Source: Natrinema sp031626495
GTDB taxonomy: Archaea > Halobacteriota > Halobacteria > Halobacteriales > Natrialbaceae
Assembly (NCBI RefSeq): GCF_031626495.1
Contig: NZ_JAMQOJ010000010.1
Location: 62,001 to 126,000 of the forward strand
Length of the DNA stretch: 64,000 nucleotides
Direction: 5' to 3'
A program made the translations under genes and the position numbers. This document shows, in pieces, positions 7,629 through 14,959 of the stretch. Each line of letters begins with the position of its first letter. Position 1 is the stretch's first letter. The notes under the pieces were generated by a model, which was given only the letters and a program-made list of their open reading frames with translations, was not told the origin of the DNA and searched no databases.

Positions 7629-7816
7629 CGGTCGAGCACCTCGACGTCAGGATTCGCACCGGCTGGACCAGCGACTGCTTTCGCACGCTCGCGTTCGCGG
7701 CGCTCTCGCTGGGTCTGCCGTTCGAGGGCGTCTGCCCGACGACAGTGGTCGATTCTCTCATCTTCGACGTCATCGATCGTAAAACGCTTACCACGGTGGT
7801 CGATCTGTTCGAGCAT
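7625..7816 (-). CDS. Unknown 63-residue protein
   Basis: A 63-residue protein starting MLEQIDHRGKRFTIDDVEDE and continuing with a charged helix rich in Arg/Glu (ALERQTQRERRERERAKAV). The ATG at 7816 overlaps the TGA of the zinc-finger gene upstream, and its stop overlaps the next start. The longer frame from 7954 is out of register with the real upstream gene and is not used. Function unknown. Confidence 0.55.
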   Translation of the reverse strand: MLEQIDHRGKRFTIDDVEDERIDHCRRADALERQTQRERRERERAKAVAGPAGANPDVEVLDR

Positions 7817-7971
7817 CAGGATGAAGCCTCCTGAGCCGCGTCTCGAGCGTCCGCCTGCAGGTGGTCGTATTGGACCGCACAGCTGTCCGAGCAGAACCGG
7901 CCAGCGTATCCTGCCTGACCGCGAGTGAGTGCTGACCAGTTCGGCATTCGGCATGCGTTGCGGTTGGTCAT
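7816..7971 (-). CDS. Tiny zinc-finger-like protein
   Basis: A 51-residue frame (MTNRNACRMPNWSALTRG..., then GRFCSDSCAVQYDHLQADARD). The C-x3-C (FCSDSC) plus an upstream Cys resembles treble-clef or HNH-like zinc knuckles in very small haloarchaeal plasmid proteins. In-frame sequence before the ATG (PEARYRQ) also looks coding, so the true start may be upstream or lost. Stop and next start overlap (TGATG). Function unknown. Confidence 0.5.
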   Translation of the reverse strand: MTNRNACRMPNWSALTRGQAGYAGRFCSDSCAVQYDHLQADARDAAQEASS

Positions 7972-8393
7972 CTGGCGATACCTCGCTTCTGGAATTGAGT
8001 CGTCTCCGCGTCTGGCGACGCTGTGGCTATATCAGTTACTCGCATGGGATTCTGCGGCAGGCTTCAGGCGAGCCCCCGCACCCCTCTTGGGGACGATAAA
8101 CCATCTCAAGCGAACTGCCAGTTCAACTCATAGTTTATCTGTAGATAGTCGCACTGTTTCTTTATTTAGAAGGATTCCTGAAACCGAATCAGGGCGATTC
8201 AGTAACTACAGTTGCTCACTGAACGGGTAGACACGACTGATGTGCTGTCCGTTTAAATCCATTAAGTCAAATACGTGATAACTGTTAGCGATGCCAGCTA
8301 CAAAGGAAATCTCCCTGCTAATGCGTTAGTTGGTGTCATGCCCTTTCGTGGATTGAACCAGACCGTTTTCGAGGCGATAGAGTGAGTTATACG
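7972..8393. other. Intergenic stretch, no gene seen
   Basis: 422 bp between divergent units. It is AT-rich at 8100-8300 with T-rich tracts and TATA-like words that could serve the secreted protein at 8394. No repeat or RNA gene recognised. Confidence 0.5.
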
Positions 8394-8975
8394 ATGATGT
8401 ACTATCGAAAACCGGTCCTTGTGCTCGCAATAATTACAACGCTGATGGCCAGCGCAGTCGTCCCGGTTACAGCCCATGAAAGTCAAAATGTCGAAGGTTA
8501 CGATATTACCTTCGGCGGAGCAGAAGAGCCCGTAATCACCGGCGAACGGATGTGGCTACAATTCGAGATTGTCGATAACCAGACGGGAGAGCCGGTTGCA
8601 AACCAATCCGAAAATCTAATCGTATCCGTCCAGACCGAAGGAAGCAATAAAACGGCTCTCGAATTGAGTGAGAAGCACGGTGATCCCGGCGTGTATGAGG
8701 CGCCAGTGATCTTTACGGAACCTGGAAACTATACCGTCCACCTCGAGGGCAGTCTCGAAAATACCGAGGTCCATACCCACTTCGAAAAGGAAGTTCACGA
8801 TCACACTGAGCTCGAATATCCCGGCGACAAATCTCAGACCTCAGACGACGGTACCGGATCCTCAACCGAGGATACACAGACCGAGGAAGCCGGTTTCGGC
8901 TCCTTGAGCGTTGCCATCGCTGCAATGGGAACCATGGCGGCTATCGGTGCATTCCTCTTGCGTCGGCAACGGTAA
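8394..8975 (+). CDS. Secreted, membrane-anchored beta-sandwich protein
   Basis: A 193-residue protein with an N-terminal signal sequence (VLVLAIITTLMASAVVPVTAHES), an extracellular domain of about 110 residues with repeated beta strands (GERMWLQFEIVDNQTGEPVANQSEN; DPGVYEAPVIFTEPGNYTVHLEG), an Asp/Thr/Ser-rich linker and a C-terminal transmembrane segment ending RRQR. The domain pattern resembles YtkA/FixH- or CopC-like folds, some of which handle copper; the mature part is His-rich (HTHFEKEVHDHTE). ATG at 8394 is preceded by a GAGTGAG that could be a ribosome-binding site. Role in metal handling is inference. Confidence 0.6.
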   Translation: MMYYRKPVLVLAIITTLMASAVVPVTAHESQNVEGYDITFGGAEEPVITGERMWLQFEIVDNQTGEPVANQSENLIVSVQTEGSNKTALELSEKHGDPGVYEAPVIFTEPGNYTVHLEGSLENTEVHTHFEKEVHDHTELEYPGDKSQTSDDGTGSSTEDTQTEEAGFGSLSVAIAAMGTMAAIGAFLLRRQR

Positions 8976-9006
8976 TCCGCCTTATCAGCATTTCCTTCGC
9001 CTGTAC

Positions 9007-9571
9007 TTATCGCGAGTTTCCTGACCAACTCTGAATAAAGAAATCGGATTGCCAACTACTGTTATCGATTGTCCCATCTGGGCCGGTGGTGATCCCAGTT
9101 TGGATTTCGAGATCAACACATCTGAGATGTTTGCAGCCACCGGCAGGCTGGCGTTGTTCACAATCCGGGCAGGTACACGTCTCTGCCTCGGCATCGACCA
9201 TATAGGTGTTCCCGCTCTCGCTGACAACCTTGTAGATGGAACCCACTCTGGCGAACCGGATGTCCATCTCTTCGCTCAATGCACGCCGGGTTTGCGGATC
9301 CTCAATCGAGTAGCCACGGCCTCGAGCGGAGTCGGTGGGTCTGGTGTCGCACAGTGGTCGATGAACTCGCTACGACGATTTCGTTCTTGACCGCAGTTCC
9401 GGCAGTGCCAGTACCGCGTGCGGTACTCACAACCATCGGTGAGGTCGATCTCGTACGGTGTTGGCTCCGTGCCTGGCAGCCACTCGTCGATGGCGACGAG
9501 TTCGTGCCCGTTCAGTCGAGCAATGTCGCCGGAATAGCGTCGCTCTCAGTTACTGGTATCGTTGCAGTCAT
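9007..9571 (-). pseudogene. SWIM zinc-finger protein broken by two frameshifts
   Basis: Three successive minus-strand frames make one protein. Frame A starts at 9571 (MTATIPVTESD). Frame B continues GDIARLNGHELVAIDEWL and CEYRTRYWHCRNCGQERN (a CxxC pair). Frame C continues GYSIEDPQTRRALSEEMD into a SWIM-type finger (CTCPDCEQRQPAGGCKHLR). One-base indels near 9530 and 9320 disconnect them. The 90-residue frame 9007-9279 could still be made alone. Haloarchaeal SWIM proteins of this kind are common on plasmids and are thought to bind DNA or protein. Two separate lesions make inactivation more likely than sequencing error. Confidence 0.65.
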
Positions 9572-9816
9572 GGTGGTGGTCCTGGTGTTGCTCGCGAGGG
9601 ATCGGTCGATCTGTACTCATAGATACTCTCGAGGCACACATCGTCGCGCCTCACCCATCAGGCGCAAAAAACGGCTTCGAGAGCGGGTTGTCGGTGGAGG
9701 AGAGTAGTTTCTGACTGGAACGAGCGATCTCCGTTCCTTCAGATTCTTTCCTCGAGCAAGATCAGGTCCAGACGGCAAGTCCTTCGTCGAGGACTCGAGT
9801 AGGGGACACCCAGACG

Positions 9817-9939
9817 ATGACGATCGACGCGCCGGAAGCGGCGGGTTTCGAATCGGTGACACATTCCATCTAGAATTGGCGGCTATCGTTCGCCGCCTAC
9901 CAGGACGATCGCTGGCGTATCGAACTCGCAGAAGAGTAG
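9817..9939 (+). pseudogene. Possible small gene interrupted by TAG
   Basis: A 39-codon frame reads MTIDAPEAAGFESVTHSI, TAG (9871-9873), NWRLSFAAYQDDRWRIELA then TAG at 9937. Codon use on both sides of the internal stop is haloarchaeal. I do not recognise the product. The rest of 9572-10179 shows no intact gene. Confidence 0.35.
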
Positions 9940-10179
9940 CTATCCGATCTCGGCGGGATTTGGATGGGTCAGTGGGACGGTTCCGACACACTTGGAATCG
10001 GAGCAGGGTTGATATAGGACAAGACGAACATATTCACTGTCGCGTTCCCACCGCGCGACACGATCCAATCAGCACCCAACCCTACTGATCTAGTTTCCAT
10101 GCCGCCAGGCGGCCATCCCCTTGTGCCTATCCGGGCGGCATTTTGAGGTCTTTCGAGGCGATCAAACGCCGAGCGATAG

Positions 10180-10359
10180 CTATCCCATCTCGAGTGCGTC
10201 GACGGCCTCGGCGGGCTCGATGTCGTGATCGACGAGGCGGCTCGCTGCGAGCTGCCATGCGTGTTTCGCGAGCTCGGGATTAGCTTGATCGTAGTGGACG
10301 CTAAACTCGGTCAGTGCGACGGCGATCAGGAGGTCTTTCTGTGGATCAGTGAAAGGCAT
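10180..10359 (-). CDS. Unknown 59-residue protein
   Basis: Short helical protein (MPFTDPQKDLLIAVALTEFS...HAWQLAASRLVDHDIEPAEAVDALEMG). The ATG at 10359 is preferred because the upstream extension is basic and unlike the rest. Size, acidity and helical pattern resemble small haloarchaeal proteins of unknown function. Confidence 0.5.
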   Translation of the reverse strand: MPFTDPQKDLLIAVALTEFSVHYDQANPELAKHAWQLAASRLVDHDIEPAEAVDALEMG

Positions 10360-10693
10360 CGCCGGCGTTAGCCGCGGCTTTGTACAAAAACTCACGTATC
10401 ACAGAAACGCCGACAGGGGATGTCAGCGTTAGAGCCCCCATCCCCTTTGTGAGTGCCTCTGAGGGTGGGTCCGAGATCGGTGTGCTTGACAAGTTGGCTA
10501 TTGACTTGACGTCGGAACATGATCCGATCCCGGAAGGCGAGGTACTGATGTCACGGAATGGACTGGTTGTGGGTAAACGACCTAGTCCTCTCCCCTCGCC
10601 ATCATCATTTCGAGTCCGTTCTTTAATAACTATACTGTCTATATAAGTTGGTATCAATGATGTTACCGGCGGGTGAGCGGAGGAGAAGTCCGT
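10360..10693. other. Gap with overlapping open frames, no convincing gene
   Basis: Both strands are open for 85-100 codons here but the translations are Ser/Pro/Thr-rich and not acidic. The minus-strand frame also runs into the 10180-10359 gene in a different register. I treat it as non-coding. Confidence 0.4.
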
Positions 10694-11017
10694 TTATTCG
10701 CTGGCTGATCCGTCGCTGTCGTCCTCGCCCAGATACCGTTCTTCCTAGGCGGCGTCGGTAACCGGCCAGCCTTCCCGTAGATACTCTCTGGAGTGTTCAA
10801 TGCTGACGTGCTTGAGGAGCGCGGCTGCGCCACCGGCCGTAAAGTCGCAGTCGTCAGGCGATGGATACTTGTGGATCCGAATGATAGAATGGCTGCCAGA
10901 GTCAGTCATCCTCCAAAGTTCGTCGCAGGCCTGCTTGAGCTCCTGGAACTACTCAGACGTCTCACCGATCTCAGGGCGGCCCTTACGGTCCCGTAGAATC
11001 GGACGTGAAACTGACAC
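10694..11017 (-). pseudogene. Unknown protein interrupted by two TAG codons
   Basis: One uninterrupted register from GTG 11017 to TAA 10694 reads VSVSRPILRDRKGRPEIG..., TAG (10949-10951), FQELKQACDELWRMTDSG... HSREYLREGWPVTDAA, TAG (10745-10747), EERYLGEDDSDGSASE. The codon bias and acidic tail continue through both stops. Each TAG sits where Trp would fit the flanking pattern. The start is uncertain because coding-like sequence extends upstream. No family recognised. Confidence 0.5.
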
Positions 11018-11097
11018 GTCCAATTCGATCTCTACAGATGTGAACTGAGCATACCCGTGAAAAATAGAGGTTCGTCTGGATGGAATTGAGTGGAGTT

Positions 11098-11451
11098 CTA
11101 CGCTGAGGCCATCTCTCGACAGGAATCGGCGCACTCACGAAGCACGTCGGCACAGACCTGACAGTGTTCATCGTCATGCTGTTCACACTCGTCTGCGCAC
11201 TCCTCACAGGCATCGGCACACGTCTCTGCGAGATCGCTGCTGTAACTGGAATTACGCGCCATAAAGCGGGCGTGCATCGTTGTGAGATCGGCGACATCCC
11301 GACAGAGGCGAAGACACTTGGCCATTTCTTCTCCCTCTTCGGCGCACTCGTCGGCGCACCACTCACACGCTTGGGCGGCTTCGAAACAGTTGTCGATGCA
11401 CTCTGCCATCTGGTCGTTCTCGTCTACGTGGTCAATTTGAGTTACTACCAT
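11098..11451 (-). CDS. Cys-rich four-helix copper-binding protein (Csp-like, DUF326)
   Basis: A 117-residue protein with 15 cysteines spaced in helical CxxxC/CxxC patterns (CFEAAQACEWCADEC, CADACEECADECEQ, CQVCADVLRECADSC). This matches cytosolic copper storage proteins, four-helix bundles whose Cys-lined core binds many Cu(I) ions. No signal peptide is present, so it would act in the cytoplasm. It fits the copper theme of the window (oxidase at 14960, SCO1 at 38392, halocyanin at 47233). Confidence 0.8.
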   Translation of the reverse strand: MVVTQIDHVDENDQMAECIDNCFEAAQACEWCADECAEEGEEMAKCLRLCRDVADLTTMHARFMARNSSYSSDLAETCADACEECADECEQHDDEHCQVCADVLRECADSCREMASA

Positions 11452-11578
11452 CACTCACTGTTAGACCAACCTACGGCGTAAAACAGGGGCCGGAATAAAC
11501 AACCGTTCAGTGAACTATCTGTACTGAGCGATTGGTGGTGTAGAAACTATCAAAGTTAAGGATTCCAACAAAGCCAAT

Positions 11579-11791
11579 CTATGGATTCGTGAGGATCCGT
11601 ACACCGGACTGCGTGACGAGGACACGAAACTCTCCGATCGAGAATCTAACCTCGAGATCATCGTTCGCCGAGTCCACGAGGTGCTTGAGTGCTTCAACAT
11701 CGATCACTCGTTGCAGTTGGTACTCGTTACACCCGAGCCCCTCCGTTTCGAGCGCGTCGACGATTTCGAAGAGGAGGTGTCGATCACTCAA
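11579..11791 (-). CDS. HalOD1 output-domain protein
   Basis: A 70-residue protein (MSDRHLLFEIVDALETEGLGCNEYQLQRVIDVEALKHLV..., then DDLEVRFSIGEFRVLVTQSGVRIL) of the same family as the protein at 3020. Its start overlaps the end of the ArdC-like gene by 8 bp, so the two are co-transcribed. The role of HalOD1 domains is not established. Confidence 0.75.
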   Translation of the reverse strand: MSDRHLLFEIVDALETEGLGCNEYQLQRVIDVEALKHLVDSANDDLEVRFSIGEFRVLVTQSGVRILTNP

Positions 11792-12722
11792 CTGTGATCA
11801 CCTCGTCAACGACATCGATAATCTCCGCAGCGGTCGAACTGATCCGCTCGAGTCGATCGAGGATGGCCTCCGACTCTTCGCACTCCCATGCAGCGAGGTA
11901 GAACGCCGACCCACTCGTGTCCAGCCCGAAATACCGACCGACGATGTAGCCGACGGCTTCCGCCTCGAGTTCGCGTTTCGAGCGTTCGGTCTCGTCATCG
12001 ACATCACCGTGCAAGAGTGCGTGAGCGTACTCGTGGACGGTCGTTACGGCAAGGTCGGCGCTGTTCTCACGATCGCAGACCTCGATTAGTGGTCGCTCCG
12101 CAGGAGAACGGTACTGACACACACCTCTGGCATCGCCGTGAGGCCACTCCGCTGGAGAAACGACCTCGACTCCCACTTCAAGCATCGAAGCCCCTTCGAG
12201 GAGCGCTGGCACCAGCTCGTCGGCCTCCCCGGTCGCCTCGGTCTCGAGTTCGGGCAGTGGCTCTCCCTCTGTCTGAGAAATGTCGAAGACTGGCGCTGGC
12301 CGAAAGCCGATGAGTCCTTTCGACCACTCTTCTGGTGACGTCTCGTCGTACTCACAGTCGCTTCGATCGTGGTACGACGGCGAGTTTTCGCACTCGGGGC
12401 ACTGCTTTGCGATGATCGGTGCCCAGATCCAGATTGCACTCTCGCCTTCTTTCACATGCCGATCGAACTCGTTTTGCCAGGTTCGATAGCCGGAAACGCG
12501 AGTCGCGTTCGGACACTGACGAGTGATCAGCAGCGTATTTCGGTAGGAGTAGTCGTGGAAGTGACTCTGGACATCGAGCCACTCCTGGAACTGCTTACTC
12601 GAGACTGCGTCATCAACCTCGTCGACGAGGTCGTCGACCCAGGTTTCCATTGTACTGTGCATCTCGTCACGTCTGGTGTCCGAATCATCGAAGGACACCT
12701 GTCTACAGTCGCTCGTAGTCAT
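11784..12722 (-). CDS. ArdC-like ssDNA-binding metalloprotease
   Basis: A 312-residue protein. The N-terminal part (WVDDLVDEVDDAVSSKQFQEWLDV, FHDYSYRNTLLITRQCP, VSGYRTWQNEF) matches the ArdC ssDNA-binding domain found in plasmid antirestriction proteins. The C-terminal half has the zinc-protease motif HEYAH (within VTTVHEYAHALLHGD) and a downstream Glu-rich helix (KRELEAEAVGYIVGRYF), as in ImmA/IrrE-like peptidases. ArdC proteins protect incoming plasmid DNA. ATG at 12722 is chosen since the longer frame is basic. Co-transcribed with the HalOD1 gene. A broken second copy lies at 39365-39671. Confidence 0.85.
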   Translation of the reverse strand: MTTSDCRQVSFDDSDTRRDEMHSTMETWVDDLVDEVDDAVSSKQFQEWLDVQSHFHDYSYRNTLLITRQCPNATRVSGYRTWQNEFDRHVKEGESAIWIWAPIIAKQCPECENSPSYHDRSDCEYDETSPEEWSKGLIGFRPAPVFDISQTEGEPLPELETEATGEADELVPALLEGASMLEVGVEVVSPAEWPHGDARGVCQYRSPAERPLIEVCDRENSADLAVTTVHEYAHALLHGDVDDETERSKRELEAEAVGYIVGRYFGLDTSGSAFYLAAWECEESEAILDRLERISSTAAEIIDVVDEVITVE

Positions 12723-13009
12723 TGTTCTCGACGATGGACGCTCACTTCGGAGAACGCCCTCACCCCTCAGGGGGAGAAAAAACGAACTCAAGTCAGCGTT
12801 TGAGTAGATCTCATCGCGTTTCCCTCACTGGTTATCTGCTAGAAATACAGACTTCGATCCAGAGTAGTTCGTCTCGACGGCTGCGAAGAATATTCGGCGA
12901 GGTTCCTGCGACATCAGCGATCTGCTTCGTAGGATCGCTAGACGAAGCTCGATTTCGGCGTACTCACTAACTCAGCCACTAGTCAGAAACCGAGAGACGA
13001 CGGTCACTT

Positions 13010-13320
13010 CTACGGATATCTAACCGTCCGACGAAGATTGTAGACAGCAGATTTCAGCACCGGCTCCCGGAATTCGAGGTACCAGCTTCGCGCACGCTCG
13101 GCTCTGCCGTGCGTGCGCTTGATGCTTGAAAAAACGGTTCAACCATCACTGGCGGTTTGTACCAGCGACGATTCAGCCGGGCGTTGTGCGCTTTATCCAG
13201 CGGGGAATAGATCCGATGCTTGATCAACGGGCGGATGCCATCGGCACAGAGTTCGTCGCAGAACGGCTTCCCGTCGTAGATATGTATATCGATATTGCGT
13301 GCTTTTAAGGATCGAGTTAC
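13010..13320 (-). pseudogene. IS5-type transposase C-terminal remnant
   Basis: Minus-strand frames read LKARNIDIHIYDGKPFCDEL, then IRPLIKHRIYSPLDKAHNAR, then after a frameshift in the T-tract SSIKRTHGRAERARSWYLEF and REPVLKSAVYNLRRTVRYP ending TAG at 13010. This matches the tail of haloarchaeal IS5/ISH-type transposases (the SSxKRTxG and RxWYxEFRE patterns). No 5' half remains. The plus-strand frame opposite it is a shadow. Confidence 0.75.
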
Positions 13321-13421
13321 TACCCGTTAACAATGAGATCATCAGACGATGGTGGTTCTACAGTCATCTCTACCGCTACTCGATTTCTGCATTACCGTGC
13401 TCCTCGATTGGTGATGCGATT

Positions 13422-13994
13422 ATGATGCCATGGGGGCATCTCGCCTTCGGCTATGTTCTGTATTCACTTGGTCATCGTTTTGTGACACGTAAGCCACCAG
13501 CTGGATTTGGAGTCGTTCTCGCAATAGTAGTCGGCACTCAGTTGCCGGATGTCGTAGATAAAACGCTCTCATGGGGACTCCATCTCTTTCCACAAGGCTA
13601 TTCTATCGCTCACTCCATACTCGTTGCTGTCCCCGTTGGGCTACTTATTCTCGGTGTAACAGCTTTCAGAAGCCGAGATATCGGTATCGCATTTGTCCTG
13701 GCATACTGGTCGCATCTCGTTGGTGATGCGATGCTCGCCGTTCCAAAACGTGGTGTTTCGCCGGGCGATCGGCTTCTTTGGCCAATCGTTACGCTTCCGC
13801 CATACCGAGGCGAACCAACATTGTTTGGGCAAATCGAGAGAATCTTCAGTACATTCTTCAACGAGATGCTGACTACCGAACATTTTCTCTTTCTCGCTAT
13901 TTACACAGTACCGTATCTACTGGTATTCTCGCTCTGGGTAATTGATGGCTCACCTGGCATCGCGTTTCTTTGGCGAAAAGAGAACCACAAGTGA
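13422..13994 (+). CDS. Membrane-bound metal-dependent hydrolase (YdjM/DUF457-like)
   Basis: A 190-residue membrane protein starting MMPWGHLAFGYVLYSLGHRF, typical of the YdjM family: an N-terminal His in GH, a PDVVDK motif after the second segment (GTQLPDVVDKTLSW), SIAHSILVAV and WSHLVGDAM supplying further His/Asp that may bind a metal. Four to five hydrophobic segments. The longer frame from 13299 begins inside the transposase remnant and is discarded. Substrate unknown. Confidence 0.75.
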   Translation: MMPWGHLAFGYVLYSLGHRFVTRKPPAGFGVVLAIVVGTQLPDVVDKTLSWGLHLFPQGYSIAHSILVAVPVGLLILGVTAFRSRDIGIAFVLAYWSHLVGDAMLAVPKRGVSPGDRLLWPIVTLPPYRGEPTLFGQIERIFSTFFNEMLTTEHFLFLAIYTVPYLLVFSLWVIDGSPGIAFLWRKENHK

Positions 13995-14207
13995 GCGTAT
14001 CAGCGCATCATTCGCACACCCCCGAAGAGATCAAAGTGGGATCGAGTGACTCTGCGCTACCGCTTCAATTGTTTCGAACGAACAGGGGATTCATCTCATA
14101 GATACTGCTGGCAAAGTACATCGGTGCGCCAGAGTAACTCGTCGACCACGTGTAGCGAGAACAGAGAGTGAGGGCTTCGGTTTTCGGATATCCAAGAACA
14201 GGATCTT

Positions 14208-14612
14208 TCAGGGTGCTGCTGAACCGATACTCCCATTCGATTCTGCAAACAAGATGTCAATTTCAAGACTGTCATAGGCCAGTTTCGGTTTCTTTGCCTG
14301 ACCAGGTCTGTCGTTTTTCAACTCAATGATGCCAATGTCTTCGAGCTCGGAAAGGTTCCGATGGACCTGCTTGTAGTCTCGCTCCACCAGGTCAGCGGCT
14401 TCGCGGATGCTCTCGGGCTCGTGTTTGGAGACTGTCACCAACAGTTATAGGTTTTTCGGGCTAAGCAGGCGACTAAGTTCTGCATACGATCCGAAGTTCA
14501 ACACTGGCTGGGCATCGTCAAGGTCTTTACCCGCTTGGGCAGCCTTGATGTGGCTATGCGTGCGCTGATTGAGACGATTACGTTCACCGACGGTAACTTT
14601 GAACGTGGGCAT
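14208..14612 (-). pseudogene. HVO_A0114-type HTH protein interrupted by TAA
   Basis: A single register from ATG 14612 (MPTFKVTVGERNRLNQRTHS) reads through ...ELSRLLSPKNL, TAA at 14442-14444, LLVTVSKHEPESIREAADLV, VHRNLSELEDIGIIELK and ...KPKLAYDSLEIDI. Both halves match one haloarchaeal HTH regulator; the usual residue at the stop is Glu (GAA to TAA). Normal members regulate a neighbouring toxin-like or accessory gene. Inactive unless the stop is read through. Confidence 0.75.
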
Positions 14613-14959
14613 GATGTATACTTCCTGGAGACGTCCTACCCCGACCAGTTCCATGAGACAGGCGACATCTCTTAGGTTTCGCGTTTAAAGCGATTATAGA
14701 GCGTCAACATTCCGGGGAACTCGATGGTTCAAATACCGTGACAAATACAGGTGAAATACATATCGCCTAGGTCAGTAGTTTCACCTGCCGTTGTGGATTT
14801 AGAACTCGCCCATTTCTTATACCAATAATTCTCCAGCCAACTTCCCCATCTTATGAAATACAGTAGGTGGTAGTAGTGACAAGCATGTTCTCTCGATTCC
14901 CATCCGACAGGAACGGCCCTCACCACTATCCATGAGAGGTTTATACGCTAATATGTATT
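14613..14959. other. Gap upstream of the multicopper oxidase
   Basis: 347 bp with no gene. A TATA-like TTTATAC lies at 14940-14946, close to the oxidase start. No repeat or RNA gene seen. Confidence 0.4.

Noticed and set aside
9617..9991. 124-codon minus-strand frame
   Set aside because: Arg/Pro/Ser-rich, not acidic, and no motif; codon use points to no coding in this register.
10346..10657. Overlapping frames on both strands (88 and 103 codons)
   Set aside because: Neither is acidic or similar to a family, and the minus frame overlaps a better gene in another register.
13126..13308. 60-codon plus-strand frame
   Set aside because: Its opposite strand is clearly a transposase remnant; the frame is a shadow.
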